Both the position numbers and the translations under genes were made by a program. DNA of 64,000 bases, taken from contig CM055095.1 of NCBI GenBank assembly GCA_029204225.1, forward strand, positions 66,551,940 through 66,615,939, read 5' to 3'. This DNA comes from Diphasiastrum complanatum (lineage: Eukaryota > Streptophyta > Lycopodiopsida > Lycopodiales > Lycopodiaceae). Under the pieces are notes generated by a model that was not told the origin of the DNA, searched no databases, and saw nothing but the letters and a program-made list of their open reading frames with translations. Every line of letters begins with the position of its first letter. Positions within the stretch are counted from its first letter, which is position 1. Positions 1 to 11,719 of the stretch are shown one piece after another.

Positions 1-590
1 TAGAAAAGCTTCATGCAATTAAATGGCAAAGACATTATATTTTAATAACATTGGAGTGCATGGCAAAATAGACCATATTTCTACCTTCGTTGATGAGTGT
101 GTATAGATAGATGCCCAAGTCCTAGTCATTTGATGATGTCTCTATCTCACTTTCTAAATGAATCTTTCTTGCATTTTTTGCACATTTCTATTTGTAAATC
201 TTGCTTATATGGTGCTTGCAAAATTGTTGAACTAGAGAGATTGAAACTAGCAAGTATCAGATACTCTGCCAAATTAATGATGACACACCAGACATTCATG
301 ACACAAACTTGAAGAAAATGGAGAATCTCAGGGTGTTCAACAAGGGATAAGAAAGGACATTGATGTACAACCTACTTAAACAATGGTTATCTCTCTCTCT
401 CTCTCTCATCATTTCACTAATTTGACAATTTCTTCACTGTTTTATTTCAACATATAGAGTATCATTTCATTTTAGCCTTTCATCATTTGTTCAACATCAT
501 GGTTGTCGTATGATTGAGTTGAGTAGATTCTCTCTTAGCAATGAGATTGGAGATCAAGCTTAGTCTTTTTGTCTACAATGCTTTTTGGTA
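1..590. other. No gene recognised, A/T-rich flank
   Basis: No convincing reading frame, splice pattern or repeat family is visible here. A short (CT) tract lies near 390-408. A 71-codon + frame from 97 has no recognisable motif and is probably chance. Confidence 0.4.
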
Positions 591-606
591 TTATTAGCTC
601 ATGGGA

Positions 607-963
607 TCACAGTTCAACTGCTTCATCTGTAGAGCCATCTTCAATGACTGCTTCGTGGTGTTCCTCGCTCTGCTGATCGTTGTTGAAATCTTCAGAGTAA
701 TGGTCAAGTTCAGAAGTGTCGTTGTAGCCCTGATACTGATCATCATTAGCCAAATCATCGTTCTGGTCTTGATACTGATTGTTATCAGTGATGTCGTCAC
801 CTTGGTCATAATCTTCGATGTAATCATCACCTTGATCCCAATATTCCTCCACATCATTGTCACAATCGTCATCACAATATGACTGACTGTCATTCTCTTG
901 TTCATAATGCCAATCCATTAGAGTCGATGTGGAATAACTAAATCTTGTTACTGTGGATTGCAA
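607..963 (-). CDS. Hypothetical acidic Asp/Asn/Gln/Tyr-rich protein fragment
   Basis: A minus-strand frame of 118 codons begins with ATG and ends in a stop. After about 25 ordinary residues the product is almost entirely Asp, Glu, Asn, Gln and Tyr, with a loose repeat around the string DQGDD (seen twice) and DQYQ/NQYQD. No family is recognised. Such low-complexity acidic stretches occur at protein termini and in decayed gene copies, so this may be a last exon or a pseudogene piece. No neighbour gives a clue. The opposite strand also carries an open hydrophobic frame, which is the expected antisense shadow of Asp/Asn codons. Coding status is uncertain. Confidence 0.25.
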   Translation of the reverse strand: MQSTVTRFSYSTSTLMDWHYEQENDSQSYCDDDCDNDVEEYWDQGDDYIEDYDQGDDITDNNQYQDQNDDLANDDQYQGYNDTSELDHYSEDFNNDQQSEEHHEAVIEDGSTDEAVEL

Positions 964-1642
964 TCTTGGGAAGAATTTGGAAATGGTATGGAAACCGGTT
1001 TTAACAAGGTGCAGTTAAGCGATGACAATAGTCACAAGGGCTTTTTGATTAGAGCAAATACAAATACTTCTGAAGATGTCAAATTTTGGTACGAATAAGA
1101 AGTCTACGCTGTCAATCTTGTTGAGCTGATGAAATTTGCTTTTTATGGCACTGAAATCCGAGCTCAAACGAATGAGATATGGTAATTCAAAGAACTAAAA
1201 TGTAAAATGCAAATATCTTGAGAAAAAAAGGGGTCTTTTTAAAAAGTAATAATAAAACAAGTAATGATGACGAGAACTTTGGTCACTATACTCAGCACAA
1301 TGAACTGAGCAATTTCCATTTTTACATCCCTGAATTTCGACGTCAAACGCAAAAGTTAAGGCTACACAAAGATAGGGAAATTACAAACTTAGAAAAGGAC
1401 CTTTATAGAAAAGTTTGGTATCTTTGGAGCATTGTGCCGTTGAAAAAAGAAAACCGTAGAATTCTTAAAAATGACGGCAAAATTTTTTCCTTGGTTACTT
1501 AGGCGATTAGTTGGGGTGCTCGAAAGAAAAAAATAAAATCATTAAAGAAATAGGGATACACGAAATTTTTTTTATCGGGCACGTAAAAGGAAGATTCTGG
1601 TAGCGTGGGCACAGGGGCACCGTAGGCAGAGGGACGAGTACA

Positions 1643-1732
1643 TCTCAACCGACACTGATGAAGCACAGAAATTCTCAACCGACACGGATGAAGCAGAGGA
1701 AAGCTCAACCAACACGGATGAAGCAGAGAAGA
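1643..1732 (+). repeat. Three-copy 30-bp tandem repeat encoding a decapeptide
   Basis: Three adjacent 30-bp units start at 1643, 1673 and 1703 with a few differences each. Read on + in one frame they encode STDTDEAQKF, STDTDEAEES and STNTDEAEKR. The frame stays open past the repeat to about 1849. The period is a multiple of three and the changes mostly keep the Thr-Asp-Glu-Ala core, so the unit may once have been coding. It lies just upstream of the SKP1-like pseudogene. Confidence 0.6.
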
Positions 1733-1958
1733 GAAACATATGTGATATGGTTGCTTCCAAAATAGGAGTTCACAAATCAGAGGATGTTCGAAAGGATGCC
1801 GAGAATGTTTCTGATGCGGAAATCACACCATCTATTGACTTTAGATGAAGCTACTGTAAGCACAAATGGAGTTTCCGCGGTTAGTTATGCGTTTTCTGAT
1901 GTGAAAATCAATATCAGTTTAGATCTGATGAAATGCGCAGACTGTCAATCTGCTAGTC

Positions 1959-2353
1959 ATGATCGTAGGTCGCTGGTCGGATCAAGGAGGAGGAGCTCTT
2001 TTTTTTCTTGTGAGGAGGAGGAGGAGCTCTGATGGTCATATGTTTGAGATGGATGAATATGATCGTGGATACCGGCAAAGACAGTGTCGTCCCCTTCCTA
2101 ATGTCACAAGCAAGATGCTCGCCAAGGTTATCGAATATTGTAAGTATCTTGTGGACCTGCACAAATCTGGTGATGAAAAGACGATTCCGGAGGAGGACGT
2201 CAAGGCTTGGGATGCGGATTTTGTCAAAGTCGATAAAGCGACTCTATTTGATCTCATTTTGGCTGCAAATCATCTAAATATCAAAAGTTTGCCGGATTTA
2301 ACATGCCAAGCAGTTGCTGATATGATCAAGGAGGAGGATCGCGATCTCTGCCT

Positions 2354-2399
<46 letters not shown>
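1959..2399 (+). pseudogene. Truncated SKP1-like (ASK) pseudogene
   Basis: The frame contains a clear SKP1 core: [11 protein letters not shown] from the N-terminal POZ strand, then [20 protein letters not shown], an acidic linker, [43 protein letters not shown]1 is the adaptor of SCF ubiquitin ligases that links cullin 1 to F-box proteins. About 20 residues of the POZ domain between the first two blocks are missing. The F-box-binding C-terminal end that normally follows ADMIKGK is also absent: the frame runs into a (GA)n tract coding Arg-Glu repeats and then stops. The first ~22 codons are not SKP1-like. A functional SKP1 needs both missing parts, so this is read as a decayed copy. No introns are seen in the core, which would fit a retrocopy. 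Confidence 0.7.
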
Positions 2400-2470
2400 A
2401 TTAGGGTTAGGTTTAGAGTAGGTAGGTAGGTTAGGTTAGGGTAGGCGTGTAGGTTTAGGTTTATTATTTA
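2357..2470 (+). repeat. (GA)n tract followed by degenerate telomere-like TTAGG repeats
   Basis: A purine tract of GA units is followed directly by GGTTAGG/GTAGG/TTTAGG-type words through about 2460. They resemble a degenerate form of the plant telomere unit TTTAGGG but do not hold a clean 7-bp period. Confidence 0.4.
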
Positions 2471-2479
2471 TTTATTTAT

Positions 2480-2891
2480 TATTTTTTTAATGAAAACTTC
2501 AAAATGCAAGAACTGAAATTTTTTTACAAAGAAACATAACTTCAGAAATGAAAGGTTGAAGTGCTTCTCTCCCAAATTCCCTACTCAAACTAGAATTTGA
2601 CCTCTTCCACAAGATTTGTCACATCTCCCTCAATTTTCAACCAAATTGGCTTCAAATTGGCTCAGATTCAAGCTAAGAGTGAGATCTACAATCCTACAGA
2701 ATTACAGCCAAAAAGTTTGGCCAAAAACCTCAGCCAAGAATGGGAGAAACAGACTGCAAAAGGCTACAACTAACTAAAATTGGAAGAAAACACTAAAATG
2801 GCCATAACTTGGTCATTATAGCTCCAAATCAGAAAAACTCAGTACCTCCAGAAAGCTAAAAGAGAGATCTATTGATATGCAACAAGAAACT

Positions 2892-2937
<46 letters not shown>

Positions 2938-3056
2938 GAACTAGATAGTCAAAAACTGAATAAAAAATTGTTGGAAATTGAAAAATCAAGAAAGCTAGAA
3001 CAAGAAACTCTACCAAATTTAACAAAGTCCACCAAATCTGATAAGGAAAGGATCTA
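2480..3056 (-). mobile_element. Putative internal debris of a minus-strand LTR element
   Basis: The stretch is A-rich and non-coding, and sits on the internal side of the tRNA-Met-type primer-binding site at 3057-3070. It contains a run of 40 A at 2894-2933. No protein domain is recognisable, so it is either an untranslated leader or fully decayed. Confidence 0.3.
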
Positions 3057-4025
3057 TTGCTCTGATACCAAAATTGTCATCTGCCAACCTTAGCATTCAA
3101 ACATCTAATCCATTCATTAAACATCAAATTACAATGGAAATGCAAGAAATCAAGAAACTAGTCAAAAATCAAGAAGATAGCTAAAAGTAGCAAAACTTCA
3201 CCAAATTAGACAAAGTAAGGTATCTTTATTCATGATTATTGCTCATTCACAAGATAGGGCCTGATTCTAGAGCATGATCGTAGCTCTCATGTGATTTTAG
3301 GCACATGAACCACTTTCTTCATCAAGAAAGATCTCCAAGAGAAGCTCCAAGATCTCTTAAAACTCAAAATTACAAAATGAACAATAGCCTCCAAATTATA
3401 GTGGTCATTTGTGCCTCTACTATAAGTTTGGGGCCTTATTTAGCTAAATTGGGCCTTACAACCATTATTACAATTCCGCTATTGTCAATTATAGCGAGGT
3501 TGTTTGAACCACTTTATTAAATGTCCTATTGACTAGTTCTAATCTTATTTAGCTCCATGGATATATTTGGCAATTCATTAGTAAGCTCATGGACTAATTA
3601 CATGCAACACATGACATACCTTACAATATGAAAGGTCCACTTATTATTTTTGGAAAACTCTCATAATTTACTCACCATTAACTTTAGAAAACTAGATAGG
3701 CACACACTAGCCTAAATCCCGAACTTACTATTTTTAAAAAGACAAATTTAGATTTTCTAAAATAGAACATTTTATTTTAAGAAAAAACCTTTTGGTTGTT
3801 TTGCTAAGGAAGGCCCTTGTCCAAGGGCTGCCCCTATATTTAAAGACTAGGCGTTTGTGGGCATGCCGCATAAATGCCAAGCGAATAGAGGGAGGAGAGT
3901 ATTTCTCACCCTCAAAGGCTCACCTCATCCAGTGAGACTCATAGAAAAAATTCAATCATAAAAAGGGGCCTTCCTCACCATAGTTTAAGCGTTCAATGGT
4001 CGTTTACTTATGCCTCGACCTAACA
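3057..4025 (-). mobile_element. Probable LTR plus primer-binding site of an old retroelement
   Basis: On the minus strand TGGTATCAGAGCAA (3057-3070) matches the usual initiator-Met tRNA primer-binding site of plant LTR elements. It follows a candidate LTR ending in GATGACA. A possible LTR start (TGTTAGG on minus) lies at 4025, giving about 950 bp, with a TATA-like TTAAATATA near 3840. No second LTR copy was found in the window, so the outer boundary is a guess and the element is broken. Confidence 0.35.
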
Positions 4026-5500
4026 GTCTCGTCATATATTTATGACCATTTTACCATGTTACCATGTGCAAAGGTCACTAAAAAGACCATTTCCCAATAC
4101 AATAACACACTTACTTCCTTGAAAAATATCTCTAGCTTAAAATGAAGCATCATGCAATAGAGAATTAAGTCGTTGACTACCTCTTGAAAAATATTTATAG
4201 CTTCGAATAACTAATTATATAGAAATTAGTGGGTGAATGCATAAAGTTATTCTTGGACATAAATGTTTCTCTACAATTTCTAAAATATAAAAGTCCATCT
4301 ATACGAGCCATAATATCTTGTACTAAATTTTTTTGCCTTACGAATCGTATAATTTAAAATAAAATCCTAACTTGGATATCACTATTGATTTTGACCTATT
4401 AATTGAATCTACTGGTTGAAACAAGATGATGCTAAAAAATTTACACCACATCTTATGTTTATTTTATCAGGTAAGAGTAAAAAAAAAATTTCACTTAACC
4501 TTTACATAAGAGAATTGTCTTTCTAGTGAGCTTAAGAGAGGGTTCGAGCATTTTTCAAAATTACGTCTCACACACAAGTTCACTAGAAAAATCATTCCCA
4601 ATACATACAAACCAACAAAAAATTGAAAATTCCCAAAAGAAGTTTCAAATAATTTGTGTATTGGAAAATGCGTGACTTTTTCACTAGGTGAAGTGGGCAA
4701 AATAGTATATGATCAGCAATGGTCTTTTTTGTTACTTTACGAGTGCTAAAAATGGTAGATTGTGGCTGTGTTTTCACATGACCATTATGCAATAGAATCT
4801 GCATTTGAAAAACATAATCAACATTTTCAAAACTGAGCTTTTTTAGAGAACCATTATGAAGCAAAACCTGCATATGCAAAAACATAATCACCCTTGAAAA
4901 TGGTGAGTCGCCCATTCTCTTTTTTGGTAGTCTAAAATATGAGCATAAAATACAGCAACTATCTTTTAGGTACTATGGGAGGAGCAGGGCACATGCCATT
5001 CTGCCCTGTAAGGATTTTCAGAATTTTTTGGAAAGCCGAACCGAGCAAAATGGCTTGTGCCCAGGCGCCTTCCAGTGCGTAATGGGTACCTTAAATTTTT
5101 TCACATGTACATTACGAAGCATAATAGGAGTTTTGACCTTGACCGACCACTATGAACGGGCCATGCGACAGTCGTACAGACGCCGTATGGATAGGCACGT
5201 ACGGATACATAGCATAAAATTGTAAAACATGTGTTTAAAAAAAAACACATATTTTTGCTTTTTAATCAGTTTCAAAATGGGCATAATATTCACAAGGTGT
5301 GCATTAAAATCAAGTAAACTTTAGGGCAAACTTTAAACAACCCAAAAAAAAAAAAATTGGATCCCTTGCTTTGCCCTAAACTTAAACCCCACGCCACCTC
5401 AAGAGAGGGCTTAACATTTATGGCATTTCGTTCCATTGATGCGCTCCGAGCACATCCAACGGCTCCCAAAACAGATCCAACGGTTCCCAAAACTCAATTC
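4026..5500. other. Intergenic sequence upstream of the Mpv17-like gene
   Basis: No supported gene. Part of 4430-4900 resembles 14090-14530 (shared words such as CCTTTACATAA followed by TCTTTCTA, and a TCTCACACA word), suggesting a weak dispersed repeat. A small hairpin with ACATGTGTTT and its complement flanks an A run near 5227-5252. Confidence 0.35.
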
Positions 5501-5518
5501 TCCTCCAATCCTATAATT

Positions 5519-5737
5519 ATTATAAATAATAAATAATATATAATAAATATAAAACATACGCCCCAAGAGGAACTGACCAACTAACTCGCAAAGAGGAGAA
5601 CGCGAGAGAGAGGGAGAGAGAGAGAGAGGGAGCGAGCGAGAGCGAGAGAGCGAGAGGGAGAGGGAGCAGTTTCTGAGATCTGTGCGTTTGTGCTTGCGAT
5701 CCGTTGGAGCTTGATGGCTTGGTTTGCGAGGTAGGGG
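5519..5737 (+). promoter_or_regulatory. Promoter and GA-rich 5' leader of the Mpv17-like gene
   Basis: An A/T block with several TATA-like words (5519-5556) is followed by a purine-rich GA leader at about 5590-5670 and then the ATG at 5738. GA-rich leaders are common in plant genes. The transcription start is inferred, not seen. Confidence 0.45.
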
Positions 5738-8700
5738 ATGCTGAGATCAGCCTTGAGCAGAGGCCGGAAGGCCTCGGCATCCTTTCGGAATTCCCCTGGC
5801 CTCCGCACTTCGTCTTCTAGCACAGAATTTCTGCAATTACTGAGCTCTCATTTGCTTCCAGTCCAACCCCCTGTGCACGGTCTCCACAAGGCTTTGTTGC
5901 AGTCAAGAAAGGGATGGGCGGTCGGGCAAAGAGGGCGAGCTTATTCGGGGTCCAAGGTTGTGAGCAAAGGCGGTGGAGTAAAAGTTGAAACCGCTGCAGG
6001 TGTGTTGCCCAGAGTTCCGTCTGTGCGCACTGGTTTGAGAAGCTGGTATATGGGAATGCTTCACAAGCACCCTCTTCTCACCAAAAGTCTCACAGCTAGC
6101 ACCATTTACACTACTGCTGATGCAGCTTCCCAGGTATTCATGCCCTAGCCAGACTGATAATTGCTGATCTTCAGAGTTTTTGGAAGATTTTGAATGCAAA
6201 ATCGACCTTTCATATAGATTGGTTACCAAAATTTAGTGTGAAGCATCTTGACTTATTGTTGTGGCACCAACACAGAGCACTCAGAAATAGCGCCCTATAG
6301 AAGCACCCGATTGCCCCATCTGGAAAAATAGGTGAGCTGGAGAACTTGTCCATTCTGGCAAAGTGGCGCACCCTCAAGTGGCGATTTGAAAACCATTCGA
6401 TGTGTTTTTTGGGTTGATTTATGTACAACCAGAGGTAATTTGATGGTTTACATGGCACTGTGAGCAACAGTGCTTTCATGTGACCCCGAGATGGACTAGG
6501 GTGATCTGCCGCAACTGATACACAGTGCTTCTCATCCAAAATAACAAATGGCCCCGAGTGAAAGTAGTGGAAGGGGATTTAGGAGCGATGCTTGCATTGC
6601 ACTAAATCCAAAATATACCTGACACAATGCTCCCACCAAATTTCTGAATCAAGCAATTCTCATTATCATTCCACTTGTGGCATTGAAGGGAAGATGTTTG
6701 TCATTGGGACGTTTAAGCATCTGAACACGAGAGCAAAACTTATTCTATATTGATAAGGGCAAGGGTATTCTGCTCTTCATTAGACACCATCATATTGCAT
6801 GTATGTTAGCATACCAGATTTTGTGAACACAAATGTCCAAACCCAACATCCCAAGTTGACCTTGAAAATTGCTAGAAGATTGTAGTAAAAGCATTGTAAT
6901 GGGGAAACATGTGGTGCAGCCGTTTTCAATGTGGAATTGCATTACCCAAGCCTTTGTTCAATGTTTTCCAAATGGGATAATGCCTTTAGTTGTGGAAACA
7001 AGTTTTCCCAATTTCTGGAAACATTTCTCCATTTTTTCATTATGAAACACTTGTCAACCATTGTAAGGTGAAAATATCACCCTTTGTCTACTTTTATGAT
7101 CTCAAAAGTAGTCTATAAACTTCCTCTTCCTTATGATGTGTATGTCTATCTCCCTAGATCTTTATCCCTTGATATATGCCATGACATTTCCCAGTTTCTT
7201 CTCTTTTATTTCTCAATCACCATTTCTTGTTCCCATGGGCATCCACATTTATTGATTAGACACATTTTGTTGCTACTTATGAGCTTCAATAACATAGATG
7301 TTGAGACTGTCAACATCCTCTTGCAAAGAAATGTTAGAAGGGGCCTGGTAGGCATGTTGCAATAGTGGCAGTAAGCACCATACAATAGGTGAAAAGAAGA
7401 TCCATTCTAATCTTGAACAAAACAAAAAATATAGCCTTCTCTTGTTTGACCAAATGTTTGACTTAACATCCTCTTGCAAAGAAATGTCAAAAGGGCTTGG
7501 TAGGTGTCAAAAGTATAACTTGCAACAATAGCAATGAGCACCTTACAATAGGTGAGAAAAAGATTCACCTTAATTTGTGAAAGAACATGTCATAGGATAA
7601 AATGTAGTCTTTCATTGTTTCCCCAAACATTTTGACTTAACAATAACTTTTGAGTTGTAGAGCTTGAATTGATGAACTGTTTGTTGCAATAGTAGCATGC
7701 ATCCCATTGTAGTACTTACACAAATGTATAGAAAAATCATTTTTTTGGGAAACATGTTTAACCTCGTTTTTCCATGGGGAACGTGTTTCAGATGGCCTGA
7801 CAACTTTGTTGACCATCAACTCTCTATTTTATATTTGTCATTTAGCTGGGAAACTACACAATGAAAACATGTTTGGGGAAAGGTTTCTCCTTGATGGGAT
7901 CGCCTCATAGGGAGGCTTGCCTGATGTTTTGAGGCCAATTTTGCATTGTGAACCTGGAACAAAAATGGGAACGGGATCATGAAAAGGAATGGAAATTGGA
8001 ATGAGGAATGAAACTGTTCGCAAGAAAATGAGAACGAGAATGGGAAGTTGGAATGCCACATTATCATAGTGATATATAATAACTAGAATCCCTACACTTG
8101 AATTTGTAGGGATTTGTGTTTTGAAATCATGATAAAATAAACACAATAGAGGATGAGTATTTTATTTATGTAATGACATTGCTATATAATCAAAATTTAT
8201 ATAAACTAGATCTGTTGCACTGAGTTTTTGGATGGAAGTTTGTGTGTCCTTTTGCTCTTTACTCATTCTCAATTGGATTGGAAATCTGGATTCTGCAATA
8301 ATGTGATATCACAAAAGGCTGCTTAACGACTTTTAAAAGGCTCTTTAATAATTCGTTACTCTACATGGCAGCCCAGTGTGATTGTGAACTATCACAATAA
8401 ATTGAAGTCTGGACTATAAAAAAATCAAACACTATGCATCAATGATCACTGATAGTCTGATTCACAGTCTATTAATTTTTGCAATGTATTTTGAATTCTT
8501 TTGCAGCCTATAGGTGGTGTTTTTTTTTTTCACCCTAAAAAAACCAAAATAAGAACAAACAGAAAACAAAAAAACCATAACGTTCTGATCCAGAACGTTG
8601 CAAAGTTATTGAACCATTTCGGAATACTTGCTTTGGAATGCAATCAGAACGTAGCGTTCCGAAACGTTGCACATCTATGATTTACACTCTATTGTACATG

Positions 8701-9924
8701 TGATGCAAGGTATTGTTCTTGAGCACATATGGAACAAGCAATTACTGAAGCAAGCTTAAATCCAAGTGACAAAACTTAATGCTCATGAGGATTTCCTTTC
8801 TTGGTAGCGCTCCTTTCTCAACACTCTAGATTTTCAACATGCAAGCTTTGGCTTTGATATCTTTGAGAAGGCATGACAAGGGATCACTAACCTGACATAG
8901 ATGCATTGTGTACAATTGAATTTCCTAAATTTTGAAATGTACTATTGCTCCTACTTTGTGTGCCTCCTAGTCGGATTTTGTAGGTTGTAAATAAAAAATT
9001 AGAGTTTTCTTTTCCCTTTTCCTTTCGGCGTTTCAGAATAATCTGACAGCGGAAGATCATTCCAGTGCAACTTAGTGCTAAAAAACCGACTTGTTCATAC
9101 AAGTAACCAAGACAAGATTCGTTTTGTGATTAAACGATAGGCAAAATGCATGGGAGAGCACACAAGTGATGAGAAAAACTCCAACTATGTCCCATTACTC
9201 AAAGACTAGGGCGCACTACCTACTTATAGACTTTGGCATTAGGTCTCTATGCCAATATTGGAACAAGCAACTTTTTAAATGACGTCTCTAAATCTGGTAA
9301 AAGCACCCAACACCTATCTATAGCAATACTTGTGCTCCAAATTAAGCACTAGAATCTCAAACTTGAGTCTAACTAAATTCTAACTCGACTTCACTAAATA
9401 TAGGTAAAGGCCCCTAGTATAAGCACGCAGGCATGGCCCAATAATCGTAATTAATCCTAGACAACAACATTAAGGGTGACAATGTGAACATTAACTTTAA
9501 CACTCCCCCTTAACATTCACATTGTTAATAACAACTACTATGCATAGCATAAGTACTCATGTATATCCTCCATAAAGCTCATGTAATGAAGATCTTCAAC
9601 GATCCATGATCATCCGAACTTGATGTCTTCATTAATCGATGTTGACCCTCCGTATGTGGATCGTTTTCATATGAACCTGCTTCATATGACTTCCCAATTT
9701 CTTGCTTTTGTCTGTACTTTGAGAACTTTGTTGCTTGAAGATTGACTCCCTTGGTCTCTTTGAATATCTTCCAAGCTATCATAAATATGTAAGGATCTCA
9801 CCAACATCCATAAAGAAAATGCGATTCTTTCTTAATACCCAAGCGCCATTATAACAAACATAACTAGGATGCTTATGACTCATGAGGATATACCATAACC
9901 TTGGCAAGAATTGCCACAATTAGA

Positions 9925-10012
<88 letters not shown>

Positions 10013-11719
10013 GGAGTCAAAAGACTTGATATGTTTCTCTTCACATGAAAGAAGGTTATGAATGGGACATTTTAAGTGTATGTCTTGTGAAGAGATAGTG
10101 CTTTAGTTTCTGTGAAGCAAGTGCAGCATGTATGTTTGTCTCAGAAAATGGTATTTAAGATATTTTGTTTACGTAATTTGCCACTGATTCTGAGATTTTG
10201 ATGTAGGCCATCTCTAAATTCCATTCACACAGTTCAGATGGTGAGGGGAGCTCTCAATGGGACTTACATAGAATCTCTCGGATGGCAGCATTTGGGTTCT
10301 TCTTGTCTGGACCCTCCCTACATTTTTGGTTCAATTTTCTCAGCAGAATTCTTCCTAAACGGGATATAATTAGCACTTTCAAGAAGATGTTGATGGGACA
10401 AATTCTTTATGGGCCAACTTTTACTACCATATTTTTTTCTTTGAACGCTTTTGCTCAAGGTATGAAATTCCTCTTTGATTAAAATGATTGTTGGATTGAA
10501 GCAAGTTTTCTGTCACTAAATGAACTATTTAAGTAACCTTTTCACTGTTTTGTGTATGAATAAAGCCAGACATGTAGCATTGTTGCTCATGGATATGCAG
10601 AACCTGGAAGCATAGACTATAATGCATACAGTGACATGATTTATTCTATTCTCTCTTGTTGAAGTTCATGGATATGTGCAAGGGAAAATGCTTTGATTGG
10701 TCTTCTGAGTCTACATTTTGAGTTTGTAGTTGGATGATTCATGGGAAATTACAGCTGATGAAGTGATTGGAGTGAGCATATTGTTTGACAAGCATATGCT
10801 TGCTGACCAATGGCCATTGGCAAGCTAGACATTCTTTTGTTCTGTGTGGAAGTTGGACATTCTTATTTGGATTATGCTTGTTTGACTTGCTGGATAGCAT
10901 ACATATTAGTATGGAGTTGACAAAATGGGAGATTGGAGTGCAGGTGAAACTGGAGTAGAAGTTTTTCAAAGGCTAAAGCGAGATCTGTTGCCTACTTTCA
11001 AAAGTGGTCTGATGTATTGGCCTGTCTGTGATCTCATTACCTTTCGATATGTTCCAGTCCATCTTCAGGTATCACCCAGCTTTTCGACAATATAAAAGGT
11101 CATGTTAAGTCGAAGCAGTAATCTAAGTGCAATTGTCTAGCTACAATCATTTGGAAGAGCATGCATTATTTTTGTAATGACATTCGTGCAGACTCAGGTC
11201 AATCATGGTATGGTTTTGCTGCTTAAAAAGTGATCCATGCTGTTTTTATTCACTGAGTGCAATACTGAATGATGCTTTTGTAAATTTCAGCCACGTATTG
11301 TGTTTATATTGTCAAAGCGATTGTAAGTTTTAGGCACACCAGTACGTTCAACCTTCCAGTGATTATCATATGCAGCCTGTTGCTTCTTTTAGGCCTAATG
11401 AGAGACATGCTTTTGGTCTTATAGGGAACATGGTGATATTCTTATGACCATCTGTTTAGTGAATGTTGATAGATCTTTTTCCTGCTGTATGAGTGAGGAA
11501 TTAGCTAGCTTGCTCAATAATTCAATATAATTTTGGCTTTGGAGTGCTTCTTTATCTTATAACTGGATATTTTGGATGCAGCCATTGGTCAGCAATAGCT
11601 TTTCTTTCATCTGGACAGTATATCTGACTTACATGGCAAGCCTGAAGAAAGTATCAAACAATCCAAACATGGCAAGCCCAAAAAAGATTGTTGGCAGTCC
11701 AAATTTGGAGAATACATAG
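5738..11719 (+). CDS. Mpv17/PMP22 family organelle membrane protein (4 exons)
   Basis: Exons are 5738-6133, 10207-10459, 10944-11068 and 11582-11719. All introns are GT/AG, the phases fit, and the total is 912 nt coding 303 residues plus TAG. The first ~95 residues are Ser/Arg-rich with few acids, like a mitochondrial (or plastid) targeting peptide. The Mpv17/PMP22 domain follows: SWYMGMLHKHPLLTKSLTAS at the end of exon 1; WDLHRISRMAAFGFFLSGP, LHFWFNFLSRILPKRD and QILYGPTFTTIFFSLNA in exon 2; MYWPVCDLITFRYVPVHLQ, the family hallmark, in exon 3; and PLVSNSFSFIWTVYLTYMAS in exon 4. Family members are small four-helix proteins of the inner mitochondrial or peroxisomal membrane, linked to pore activity and metabolite homeostasis. 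The substrate cannot be told here. The start is the first in-frame ATG after the GA leader. The copy looks intact. Confidence 0.93.
7312..7800 (+). repeat. Tandem duplication, period about 153 bp
   Basis: AACATCCTCTTGCAAAGAAATGT starts the first copy at 7312; the second copy at 7465 shares its first 20 or more bases. The following text (TTGCAA.A.TAG.., CA.TACAATAGGTGA) also recurs at the same spacing. A third, more diverged partial copy may follow from about 7637. Confidence 0.6.
8270..8490 (+). repeat. Dispersed repeat, also present inverted at 50600-50815
   Basis: This segment aligns with the reverse complement of 50600-50815. Shared words in order are GATT.TGCAAT, TGATAT, GCT.AACG, AGTCTGGAC, CACTATGCATCAATGATCACT, then GATAGT.TGATTCAC. 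It looks like a short non-autonomous element, but no terminal repeats could be fixed. Confidence 0.55.
9105..9512 (-). mobile_element. LTR remnant with polypurine tract (copia-like)
   Basis: On the minus strand a purine tract (TTAAGGGGGAG, 9503-9513) is followed immediately by TGTTAAAG at 9502, the usual layout of polypurine tract and 3' LTR. A TATA-like CTATAAGTAGG lies near 9218-9230 on minus. The left boundary near 9105 is approximate. No coding part of the element is recognisable; it is old and broken. Confidence 0.4.
9929..10009 (+). repeat. (CT)n microsatellite
   Basis: About 40 uninterrupted CT units, roughly 200 nt upstream of exon 2 of the Mpv17-like gene. Confidence 0.95.

Larger units (their letters stand above)
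6134..10206 (+). other. Intron 1 of the Mpv17-like gene, repeat-filled
   Basis: A 4,073-nt intron with GT at 6134 and AG at 10205-10206. It holds a 153-bp tandem duplication (7312-7640), a GGAAC/GTTCC-rich patch (about 7940-8700), an inverted dispersed repeat (8270-8490), LTR debris (9105-9512) and a long (CT)n tract. No coding sequence was recognised in it. Confidence 0.75.

Noticed and set aside
601-882. Hydrophobic 93-codon + frame resembling a membrane protein
   Set aside because: It is the exact antisense of Asp/Asn-rich codons on the minus strand, which always read as Ile/Val. No independent support.
1218-1502. 94-codon + frame (Lys/Asn-rich)
   Set aside because: No motif, no splice partners, and composition expected of A-rich sequence.
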